The notes below the pieces were generated by a model. The model was not told the origin of the DNA. It saw only the letters and a list, made by a program, of their open reading frames with translations, and did not search any database. From Gemmatimonadota bacterium (lineage in GTDB: Bacteria > Gemmatimonadota > Gemmatimonadetes > Palauibacterales > Palauibacteraceae): DNA of 6,958 bases. Shown in pieces: positions 1-5,531 of the stretch. A program made the translations under genes and the position numbers. The stretch lies in assembly GCA_013042495.1 (NCBI GenBank), contig JABDQB010000079.1:1-6958 (forward strand), read 5' to 3'. Numbering within the stretch: the stretch's first letter is position 1; each line of letters starts with the position of its first letter.

Positions 1-677
1 CCCTCGGAGCGACCGATCCAATTTCGCTGCGCTGTCAGCGTCGACGGCGACCAGTCGATCCAGTCCAGGTTCTCGAGGAGGGGTTCCACGTACTCCGTGA
101 TGCGGAAAAACCACTGGCTGAGCAGGCGCTGCCCGACTTCGGTGCCGCAGCGCTCGCAGCGACCGCCTTCCACCTGCTCGTTGGCCAGGACCGTCTTGCA
201 TGACGGACACCAGTTGACGGGCGCCTCTTTCTTGACCGCGAGACCCGCGTGGTAGAGTTGCAGGAAGATCCACTGGGTCCAGCGGTAGTAGGCGGGGTCC
301 GTCGTGTCGACCGTGTGCGACCAGTCGAACATGATCCCCGAGCGCTCCAGCTGACGCGTGAAGTTCGCGATGCTCCTCGGAATCAGGTCCATCGGGTGGA
401 CGTTGACTTTGAGGGCGTAGTTCTCGGAGTGGATGCCAAAGGCATCGAATCCTATCGGCTCGAAGACGTCCTTACCGCGAAGGCGTTGGAATCGGGCGTG
501 AAAGTCCGCTCCCGTGAACGCGTACAGGTTCCCGACGTGCAGGCCCTCGGCCGACGGATACGGAAACATCATGAGGTTGAAGAACGGATTCGACGCCCCA
601 TCCATGTCGGGCTCGTTGGTACCTCGGGCCGCCCAGAAGGCCTGCCACTTCTTCTCCATCGTCGTCGGGTCGTACAT
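1..677 (-). CDS. leuS: leucyl-tRNA synthetase, N-terminal part (truncated by window edge)
   Basis: Class I aminoacyl-tRNA synthetase that charges tRNA-Leu in the cytoplasm. The 225 visible residues start at ATG 677 and run off the left edge without a stop. Seen: the opening MYDPTTMEKKWQAFW, the PYPS segment at residues 39-42, the ATP-binding signature as HVGN at 47-50 (canonical HIGH/HMGH), GFDAFGIHSENYALK at 76-90 (canonical GWDAFGLPAE), WTQW at 133-136, APVNWCPSC at 152-160 and CERC at 174-177. Cys157, Cys160, Cys174 and Cys177 form the zinc-ribbon typical of bacterial LeuRS. The last visible residues, QRNWIGRSEG, are the conserved run just before the CP1 editing domain. No good Shine-Dalgarno is visible before the ATG, but homology begins right after it. 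I recall the HVGN/GIHSEN combination from a LeuRS subgroup in Gemmatimonadota and relatives; this is not verified here. The identity as LeuRS is secure. Confidence 0.96.
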   Translation of the reverse strand, partial: MYDPTTMEKKWQAFWAARGTNEPDMDGASNPFFNLMMFPYPSAEGLHVGNLYAFTGADFHARFQRLRGKDVFEPIGFDAFGIHSENYALKVNVHPMDLIPRSIANFTRQLERSGIMFDWSHTVDTTDPAYYRWTQWIFLQLYHAGLAVKKEAPVNWCPSCKTVLANEQVEGGRCERCGTEVGQRLLSQWFFRITEYVEPLLENLDWIDWSPSTLTAQRNWIGRSE

Positions 678-862
678 ATCTCACTGCCGGCGTTATCCGG
701 CCCATCGAATACACGGTCTGCCGCCGGGTGCGGGTCCACCCGCCTGGCAGCGTTCGAACAGAAGCGTGGGATTATGGGACGGCGCTCCTCGGGTCACAAG
801 CTGGTGGGGCTCGCGGCCATGCCTTGCTCCAGCCGGACCTCCTCCCTAGCGTAGGCTCTCAT
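678..862. promoter_or_regulatory. divergent intergenic region leuS / V4R-like gene, with leuS leader hairpin
   Basis: These 185 bases separate leuS (minus) from the V4R-like gene (plus), so promoters for both should lie here. An imperfect hairpin is visible at about 718-750: GCGGGT (730-735) pairs with ACCCGC (738-743), and CTGCC (718-722) can pair with GGCAG (746-750). A smaller one, GCCGG/CCGGC, spans about 686-701. On the minus strand both would fall in the leuS 5' leader. I see no T-box signature and no convincing -35/-10 pair. Confidence 0.35.
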
Positions 863-1498
863 ATGAAACGAACGACCAAAATCGACGGTTGGCTCAGCCC
901 CGGTGTGGCCCTCGTACTCCTCGAGTCCCTCCGTGACGTCGACACGCCGCCCGAGGTACTCGAAGACGAGGCGTTCCACATATCCCTGCCGAGACGTCTG
1001 GGACTCAGCGAGGTCATCGATGGGCAGATGCGGCGCTACGTCGACATGCGAAAGCGCCGCCGTCAGCTGGAAGCCAGCGAGTTCCTGGATCTCCTGAGGC
1101 TCATTGCCCGCAGGCCGGACGCCCGCATGGTGTTCGAGGCCGCCGGAGATCGGCTCGGATCCGAGTACATCTCCCGCACCCCGCGCACCGCGGGTCTCGC
1201 GCGCCGTCTGGCGCCCGCACGGCTGCGGCAGCGGTCGCTGCTGCGCCACCTTCGGCGAGTAGCCGAGTCCTTGAGTCCGGGCAGCGCCATCCGGTCAGAC
1301 CGGGTGGATCCTTCGATATCGGTGGCGCAATGCCTGCCGGCGGTGGCGGACGACTCGGGATCCGCGTGCGGTATGATCACGGCAGCGTTCACGGCATGCG
1401 CGCATGGCCTGGGAGAATCGACGCCGGTGCGGCACCCGCATTGCGAGAGCCGGGGCGACGACCGTTGCCTCTGGGAAGTGACCCCGCTCGAGCACTAA
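863..1498 (+). CDS. V4R-like (4-vinyl reductase fold) small sensor-type protein
   Basis: A 211-aa soluble protein with no signal peptide. The C-terminal part carries the hallmark of V4R/heme-NO-binding-like domains: a Gly/Ala-rich segment with Cys (GSACGMITAAF, about residues 164-174), then HPHC (191-194) and RGDDRCLWEV (197-206). That gives a C-x3-GDDRC-x-W ending with Cys194 and Cys202. Known members are small-molecule or metal-binding modules, often attached to transcription regulators or standing alone. No DNA-binding domain is recognisable. The N-terminal half has a basic stretch (MRKRRRQLEAS, 62-72) and LLRLIARRPDARMVFEAAG (77-95). ATG 863 was chosen over an in-frame ATG at 728 because the extra 45 residues are Arg/Pro-rich, lack homology features and cover the likely leuS promoter. 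No strong ribosome site precedes it, so the start is uncertain. The stop overlaps the convergent CDF stop. The ligand is unknown. Confidence 0.72.
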   Translation: MKRTTKIDGWLSPGVALVLLESLRDVDTPPEVLEDEAFHISLPRRLGLSEVIDGQMRRYVDMRKRRRQLEASEFLDLLRLIARRPDARMVFEAAGDRLGSEYISRTPRTAGLARRLAPARLRQRSLLRHLRRVAESLSPGSAIRSDRVDPSISVAQCLPAVADDSGSACGMITAAFTACAHGLGESTPVRHPHCESRGDDRCLWEVTPLEH

Positions 1499-2406
1499 CC
1501 GCCGGACGGCGGCCCGGGATTTCCTGGCGCCGGCTCGCCGCCCTCCCACGGCTCGATGTGAATCACGGCGGCCGAGAACCCCGCTTCGTCCACGAGCCTG
1601 CGCTCGACCGCATCGGCCACCCGGTGGCCGGCCTCCACGGTCCGGGCCCCGTCCACCTCGACCGTGAGCTCCACGAAAGCCGCACCATCGAGATCGCCGC
1701 GGCTGCGGACGTCAGAGACGGCACGCACCCCCGGTACACCCGCCACGAAGCGACGGATCCTGGCTGCGTCCAGCGCCGCCTGGTCCACGAGGGAAGGAAT
1801 GGCGTGGCGCAGTATCTCCCAACCGCTGCGCGCGATGAGAGCAGCCACCACGAGACCGAGCCACGCGTCGGCGGCCGTCCAACCGCGGCTGACCAGGAGC
1901 AGACCGCCGAGCACCGATGCGGTCACGAGCACGTCGGCCCCCGTGTGCCGCGCATCGGCCCGGAGAAGCACACTGCTCAGCCTGTTGCCAGCCCGATTCT
2001 CGGTCCACGCGACGGCCACGTTGACCGCCATGGTCCCCGCGAGCACCAGGAAGGTCAGGGGCTCGAGGCGGGGCGGCGCCGGGTCCCCGAGCAGTCGCCC
2101 GACGGCGGCGCTCACCAGCTCGAAGCACGTGATGGACAGGAAGGCGACGACAGCGAGTGCGCCCAGCACCTCGAACTTCTCGTGTCCATACGGATGATCT
2201 TCATCGGGCGGAGCCGCGGCAGCGCCTACCGCCGCGAGGCCGACGAGGTTGTTGAGCGCGTCCACGCCCGAGTGGGCGGCGTCTCCGAGGACGGCCAGCG
2301 AACCGGAACGGACTCCGACCCAGACCTTGGCGATGATGACGGCGACATTGGCGACCAGCACGGCCCACAGGACCCTGCGGACCGCTGCATGGCGGCCCGA
2401 AGTCAC
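1495..2406 (-). CDS. cation diffusion facilitator (CDF) family metal exporter
   Basis: Inner-membrane proton-coupled antiporter that exports divalent metal from the cytoplasm, 303 aa from GTG 2406. Seen: GDAAHSGVDALNN at 41-53 (TM2, His45 and Asp49), HPYGHEKFE at 71-79 (the conserved loop after TM2), DARHTGADVL at 151-160 (TM5, His154 and Asp158) and the C-terminal cytoplasmic domain ending near HIEPWEG. The intramembrane site is therefore HxxxD plus HxxxD, the arrangement usually linked to zinc-type (Zn/Cd) CDFs, whereas manganese CDFs use DxxxD pairs. Substrate is inferred only. The start is set by the GTGA overlap with the upstream 75-aa gene. The frame stays open to an ATG at 2565, but those 53 extra residues are Arg/Pro-rich, unlike CDF N termini, and would overlap the upstream gene. 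The stop TAG shares bases with the stop of the convergent V4R-like gene. Confidence 0.93.
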   Translation of the reverse strand: MTSGRHAAVRRVLWAVLVANVAVIIAKVWVGVRSGSLAVLGDAAHSGVDALNNLVGLAAVGAAAAPPDEDHPYGHEKFEVLGALAVVAFLSITCFELVSAAVGRLLGDPAPPRLEPLTFLVLAGTMAVNVAVAWTENRAGNRLSSVLLRADARHTGADVLVTASVLGGLLLVSRGWTAADAWLGLVVAALIARSGWEILRHAIPSLVDQAALDAARIRRFVAGVPGVRAVSDVRSRGDLDGAAFVELTVEVDGARTVEAGHRVADAVERRLVDEAGFSAAVIHIEPWEGGEPAPGNPGPPSGG

Positions 2407-2630
2407 CGGCGGGACCAACGTCCGGTCCCCGGTCTTCGGTCGCTTCCCCGGCGCCGTGAGCCGCCGAGCCGATCGAGGAGAACCCGGATCGGAGCCTTCC
2501 GGGGGGCCTTTGCCCCGGTGTCTTCGTAGCGATCGTACAGCCCGGGGTAGCCCAGGCCGATCCACACCCCGATCGCCAGAGCCAGCACACTCGCGGCAAT
2601 CAACAGGATGAGAAATGTACGATCACTCAT
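2403..2630 (-). CDS. small single-span membrane protein upstream of CDF exporter
   Basis: A 75-aa protein from ATG 2630. A short N-terminal MSDRTF is followed by one hydrophobic helix (about residues 6-27, rich in L, I, A and V), then GYPGLYDRYEDTGAKAPRK (27-45) and a strongly basic tail with GSRRRGSDRRPG. By the positive-inside rule the tail should be cytoplasmic. A clear GGAGG ribosome site (bases 2641-2637) sits 6 nt before the ATG. The TGA stop (2405-2403) overlaps the GTG of the CDF gene, so the two are very likely translationally coupled. No family is recognised. A role as accessory or assembly partner of the exporter is only a context guess. An in-frame extension to 2948 exists but has no coding features and would run into the cytochrome gene on the other strand. 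Confidence 0.75.
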   Translation of the reverse strand: MSDRTFLILLIAASVLALAIGVWIGLGYPGLYDRYEDTGAKAPRKAPIRVLLDRLGGSRRRGSDRRPGTGRWSRR

Positions 2631-2841
2631 CGTCCGCCTCCGGGTCGCGGTCGTGGACACACCTGGGAAGGGGTGAATCTCGCGCACCGCGGACATGACG
2701 CAACCTTTCGCAACTCGTTCGGGGGGCGACCAGTCGGGTGCTTGCACATTCGCCCAGGGGAAGCCAGCTTTTGGGGGAGCGTCGGCACGTCGGGCCGGCG
2801 TCGCGCCGGACCCGGCAATTTCAACTTCAGGAGAGGTCAAC
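2631..2841. promoter_or_regulatory. divergent intergenic region CDF operon / nonaheme cytochrome, with leader hairpin
   Basis: This 211-base region should hold the promoters of both flanking units. It contains one clear secondary structure at 2789-2816: GGG (2792-2794) and CCGGCG (2795-2800) pair with CGCCGG (2804-2809) and CCC (2811-2813) around a TCG loop, with one bulged A at 2810. The outer flank adds three more pairs, one of them G-T. The hairpin ends 12 bases before the cytochrome ribosome site and has no T-tract, so it looks like a leader structure and not a terminator. No recognisable riboswitch consensus or strong sigma-70 boxes are seen. Confidence 0.35.
2829..2836 (+). promoter_or_regulatory. 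ribosome binding site fixing the GTG start of the nonaheme cytochrome
   Basis: AGGAGAGG lies 5 nt before GTG 2842. It decides the start: the frame is open to an ATG at 2695, but that one has no comparable site, and the GTG start places a lipoprotein signal right at the N terminus. Confidence 0.8.
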
Positions 2842-4284
2842 GTGGGCGACTTTGACTTCCGACCCGGCTCCTTCCGCCAGGCCCTGCGGGCCGCCGTGGG
2901 GGTGCTCGGTATCGCCGCTCTTGCCGGCGGATGCGTGGACGAAGACACCGTTTACAACGACCGGCCGTTCGGCGACGACCCGCCGGCCGCCGCGGGCGGC
3001 ATGCTCGGCTATCTGCAGGGACAGGCCGGCGAGCCCACGTGCGCGCAGTGTCACGCAACGCCGAGCGCCAACTGGACGACCACGGCGCACGCCGGGGCGT
3101 GGGAGACCCTTCAGAACAGCGGGCACGCTGCGGAGTTCTGTGAGGCCTGCCATGCGGTCAGCGAATACGGCAACGCTGCGACCGAGCCCGTCGGCTGGAC
3201 TTCCACTGGAGACCCGCGCTACGTGGACGTGCAGTGCGAGTCGTGCCACGGGGCTGGCGAAGCGCACGTGGCCAATCCGGAAGCCTCTCAGCCGCTGCCT
3301 TCGCTCGCCGTCGGCGAGGACTTGACCAACGGTTGCGGCGAGTGCCACAACGGCACTCACCACCCGTTCGTCGAGCAGTGGGAGATGTCGAAACACTCAG
3401 AGGTAGTCGGCTTCGCGGCCAGCCGCCTCGAGTGTGCCGGCTGCCACCGGGGTCAGGGCACGCTTCTCGCCTGGGGCGATCGCTCCAACTACCTCGAAAA
3501 GGACAGCGAGGAGCCGCTCGCAGTGGTTTGCGGTGTATGCCACTCCATGCACGACGCCACTTTCGAGGGCCAGCTCCGGTTCCCGGTCTTGACCCCCGAC
3601 GTCGAGGTTCACCTGTGCGCTCGGTGTCACGACCGGCGTTCGGTTGCGGATCCCAACTCGAGTCACGGACTCGAGCCACACGCTCCAGAGACGAGACTGC
3701 TGGTCGGCGAGGCTGGCTGGATCCCGCCCGGATCCGGCCTGGCTGCCGGTTCGGTGATTCCGACACACGGGTCGACCAGCAACGAGAAGCTCTGCGCGAC
3801 GTGCCACGTGGCCATGTACACGGTCACCGACCAGGCGACGGGTGAGTTCGAGTTCCAGTCCGTAGGGCACACCTTCGAGTCCATCCCGTGCGTAGACGAG
3901 AGCGGGATCCCGAACGGCGAGACCGACTGTGCGGTGGACGCCGCCGAGCGGTCATTTGTGGGCTGCGTGGATTCGGGCTGTCACTCCACACAGGAGGGCG
4001 CCGCCGCGATCCTGAACTTCAGGGCCGATTTCATTCAAACGCAGGCGGAGATTCTCCTTGCCCTGCTCGAGCAGGTGGACCCCAACCTCGACGAGCCGGG
4101 TGGCGAGATCGACGCGACAGTTTCCACGTTCACGGTGGCCGAGGGAGGATTCTTCAATTACAGCCTGGCCAACCATGGCGGAGACGTGTACGGATCCACG
4201 ACCCACAACCCGCCGTGGATCCGCGCACTCCTTGCGGCCAGCATCTCCGCGGTGGAGGACGAGTACGGGGTAAGCGCTCCGTAA
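2842..4284 (+). CDS. nonaheme c-type cytochrome lipoprotein (eight CxxCH plus one CX4CH)
   Basis: A 480-aa exported multiheme cytochrome for electron transfer outside the cytoplasmic membrane. GTG 2842 gives a lipoprotein-type signal: F11RQALR, then a hydrophobic stretch ending ALAGGC with Cys31 as the likely acylated residue. Heme motifs: CAQCH (67), CEACH (100), CESCH (132), CGECH (165), CAGCH (198), CGVCH (230), CARCH (259), CATCH (318) and an unusual CVDSGCH (375-381). Extra histidines suited to bis-His ligation are present, including H83, H95, H142, H173/H174, H185, H237, H275, H309, H343 and one in the C-terminal THNPPW. The CESCHGAGEAH and WEMSKHSE motifs resemble the cytochrome c554-like multiheme families. 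Residues after about 385 carry no heme and look like a C-terminal alpha/beta cap. Similar lipoproteins are, as I recall, common in Gemmatimonadota. It faces away from the bc-like operon but sits beside another cytochrome, so a shared electron path is likely. Whether it sits in the inner or outer membrane cannot be told. Confidence 0.93.
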   Translation: MGDFDFRPGSFRQALRAAVGVLGIAALAGGCVDEDTVYNDRPFGDDPPAAAGGMLGYLQGQAGEPTCAQCHATPSANWTTTAHAGAWETLQNSGHAAEFCEACHAVSEYGNAATEPVGWTSTGDPRYVDVQCESCHGAGEAHVANPEASQPLPSLAVGEDLTNGCGECHNGTHHPFVEQWEMSKHSEVVGFAASRLECAGCHRGQGTLLAWGDRSNYLEKDSEEPLAVVCGVCHSMHDATFEGQLRFPVLTPDVEVHLCARCHDRRSVADPNSSHGLEPHAPETRLLVGEAGWIPPGSGLAAGSVIPTHGSTSNEKLCATCHVAMYTVTDQATGEFEFQSVGHTFESIPCVDESGIPNGETDCAVDAAERSFVGCVDSGCHSTQEGAAAILNFRADFIQTQAEILLALLEQVDPNLDEPGGEIDATVSTFTVAEGGFFNYSLANHGGDVYGSTTHNPPWIRALLAASISAVEDEYGVSAP

Positions 4285-4340
4285 GCCGGACGCCCTTCGG
4301 CAGGCCGACCCGGCGATCGGTTGGCGGGGTCCACACGAGC

Positions 4341-4379
4341 AAGAGACCCGCGGAGGCCAGTGGCTTCCGCGGGTCTCTT
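4341..4379. terminator. strong bidirectional-type hairpin between convergent cytochrome genes
   Basis: An 18-bp stem (4341-4358 with 4362-4379) with a 3-nt AGT loop. All pairs match except one G-T. It lies 56 bases after the nonaheme stop and 51 bases past the end of the convergent tetraheme gene. The right arm ends in TCTCTT and the left begins with AAGAGA, so each strand gets a short pyrimidine run inside the stem but no long U-tract after it. Shared intrinsic-type terminator is the best reading. Confidence 0.75.
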
Positions 4380-4430
4380 CATTCAGGAAGGGCCGTCACC
4401 GCCCCTTCGCTGTTCTGCTGCCAGCGATGA

Positions 4431-4817
4431 TCAGCCGGCCGGTTTGTGGCACATCGCGCAGGTGTCTGCTGCCCGGCCCTCGTGGCTCGCCGGCGCCGCC
4501 GGCATGCCCTCCATGGCCCCCGAGTGACACATCGAGCAGTTGTCCTTTCCAGCCAGGTCGTGCGGAATCGCACCCGCCTCAGCGGTCTGCATTTCCGCGT
4601 CCGCGGCATGGCACAGGACACATGTCTCCACCGCGCGGCCTTCATGGTCCGCCGGTTGCGCCGGCATGCCCTCCATCGCGCCGGAATGGCACATGAGGCA
4701 GTTCTCCTTGCCGGCCATGTCATGCGACATGACCGACGGCTTCGCGTCCTGCGCGAAGGCCGACCCAGCCACGACGACCAGCATCGCGGTGGTGGTGATC
4801 ACGATGTTTCGAATCAT
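4431..4817 (-). CDS. small periplasmic tetraheme c-type cytochrome with internal duplication
   Basis: A 128-aa exported electron carrier. ATG 4817 is preceded by AAGGAG (bases 4831-4826) at 8 nt. The signal peptide covers residues 1-22, with cleavage after AFA and mature QDAKP. Four heme motifs: CLMCH (40), CVLCH (66), CSMCH (94) and CAMCH (120). The protein is two near-identical 39-residue modules (32-70 and 86-124), identical at 30 of 39 positions. Each module reads HD-x-AGK-x-NC-x-MCH, then SGAMEGMPA, then HEGRA and a second CxxCH. Each also supplies two further histidines (H32 and H58; H86 and H112), which fits four bis-His hemes. It resembles the doubled-CxxCH, cytochrome c3-like class of small carriers. 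It is convergent with the nonaheme gene and divergent from the Rieske-like/cytochrome b operon, so it may shuttle electrons between these two. That role is inferred from position. Confidence 0.92.
   Translation of the reverse strand: MIRNIVITTTAMLVVVAGSAFAQDAKPSVMSHDMAGKENCLMCHSGAMEGMPAQPADHEGRAVETCVLCHAADAEMQTAEAGAIPHDLAGKDNCSMCHSGAMEGMPAAPASHEGRAADTCAMCHKPAG
4446..4724 (-). repeat. two-copy intragenic repeat encoding diheme modules
   Basis: Copy 1 lies at 4608-4724 and copy 2 at 4446-4562, each 117 bases and offset by 162 bases. They encode the two 39-residue diheme units of the tetraheme cytochrome. Protein identity is 30/39. Many codons differ between the copies, so the duplication is not brand new. 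Confidence 0.85.
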
Positions 4818-5069
4818 CCTACGCTCTCCTTGCGAATGGTATCACGTCGGCGCGCTCCGAGGCGCGTGGCCTCATGCCGGCGCTCGACCGAAGTGGCCTC
4901 AAGTTAGGAAACCCGGTCGTCACACGCGAGTATTCACATAGGTTACAGGCCACAACGAACTTCTGGCATCGCGTCCCGGCCGGTCGTAGCTTCACGAGAC
5001 CTGCACGGGCCGTCGTAGAGACAACCGTCGCTTCCCCGTCGGGGCGATAAACCTAGAGGCCGCAAGCGC
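4818..5069. promoter_or_regulatory. divergent intergenic region tetraheme cytochrome / bc-like operon
   Basis: A 252-base region without a gene, which must carry promoters for both directions. The lowest-GC patch is about 4900-4945 (around AAGTTAGGAAA and GTATTCACATAGGTTACA) and is the most likely promoter or operator location, but no convincing -35/-10 pair can be named. A short CCCC-GTC-GGGG hairpin at 5034-5044 lies in the presumed leader of the Rieske-like gene. Only a weak GAGG (5056-5059) precedes its ATG. Confidence 0.35.
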
Positions 5070-5522
5070 ATGGCTCCAGAACGCTCGGATCCGGGTCGAA
5101 GACGCGACTTCGGGACCTTCCTGTTGAACTCCGTACTCGGCGTCGTGTTCCTGATCGGGCTGGCGATCGCGGTGATCTATACGGTCCCGCCGGAGCACCT
5201 GATCATTCCTCAGCACGAGGTCGCCGTCCGCGTGGCGCGCGTCGGGGACTTCACGGTCGGCAGCAGCCGCATGGAGACCTGGGGAGAGCAGGCCATCCTG
5301 GTGGTACGGAATGGCGAACACCAGTTCTCTGCACTCGAGGGGGTGTCACCGGTTGACGGGTGCCTCCTTCAATGGGACGCTGAATCCATGCGCGTCAGTT
5401 CGCCGTGCGGGCACCAGCTGTACAATCTCCGCGGCCAGGCCGTCGAGGGCCTTACGACCGAGCCGCTTCAGCGCTACGACGTCTTCGTGAGAGACGGCGT
5501 GGTATACGTAACGCGGGACTGA
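5070..5522 (+). CDS. Rieske-fold bc-complex subunit lacking all [2Fe-2S] ligands
   Basis: A 150-aa protein with the layout of a bc-complex Rieske subunit: a twin-arginine-like RRRDFGTFLL (10-19), one N-terminal transmembrane helix (about 17-38), and a periplasmic domain. Normal landmarks are FSAL (86-89), GCLLQWD (97-103), LYNLRGQAVEG (117-127) and PLQRYDVFV (132-140). The cluster boxes are degenerate. Box I (family CTHLGC) reads SPVDGC at 93-98 and box II (family CPCHGG) reads SPCGHQ at 111-116. Aligned to the family, the four iron ligands are replaced by Ser93, Val95, Ser111 and Gly114, while the two disulfide cysteines (Cys98 and Cys113) remain. His115 is one place off the ligand position. 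The frame on both sides stays canonical, so a simple frameshift does not explain it. A cluster-free structural or regulatory subunit of the following cytochrome b is inferred. Nine bases separate it from that gene. Confidence 0.85.
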   Translation: MAPERSDPGRRRDFGTFLLNSVLGVVFLIGLAIAVIYTVPPEHLIIPQHEVAVRVARVGDFTVGSSRMETWGEQAILVVRNGEHQFSALEGVSPVDGCLLQWDAESMRVSSPCGHQLYNLRGQAVEGLTTEPLQRYDVFVRDGVVYVTRD

Positions 5523-5531
5523 GGCAAGGGC

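Noticed and set aside
249..854. 201-codon plus-strand frame opposite leuS
   Set aside because: It is antisense to LeuRS, which has clear motifs throughout this stretch.
678..862. T-box element controlling leuS
   Set aside because: Hairpins exist, but there is no T-box consensus, no specifier-loop arrangement and no terminator/antiterminator pair.
1330..2529. 399-codon plus-strand frame opposite the CDF gene
   Set aside because: Shadow antisense frame, rich in His, Arg and Pro, with no domain. The CDF motifs on the minus strand are decisive.
2695..2841. Upstream ATG extension of the nonaheme cytochrome
   Set aside because: It would bury the lipoprotein signal 49 residues inside the protein and ignore the AGGAGAGG site just before GTG 2842.
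2631..2841. c-di-GMP/cGAMP (GEMM) riboswitch before the multiheme gene
   Set aside because: A GACGCAACC stretch is reminiscent, but the required conserved segments and pairing stems are not present.
5340..5420. Frameshift or sequencing error hiding normal Rieske boxes
   Set aside because: The other two frames do not give CxHxGC or CPCH. One shifted frame reads CHRLTG at box I, which has no CxH spacing. The canonical flanks on both sides (QWD and LYNLRGQ) stay in the original frame, so two compensating errors would be needed at each box.
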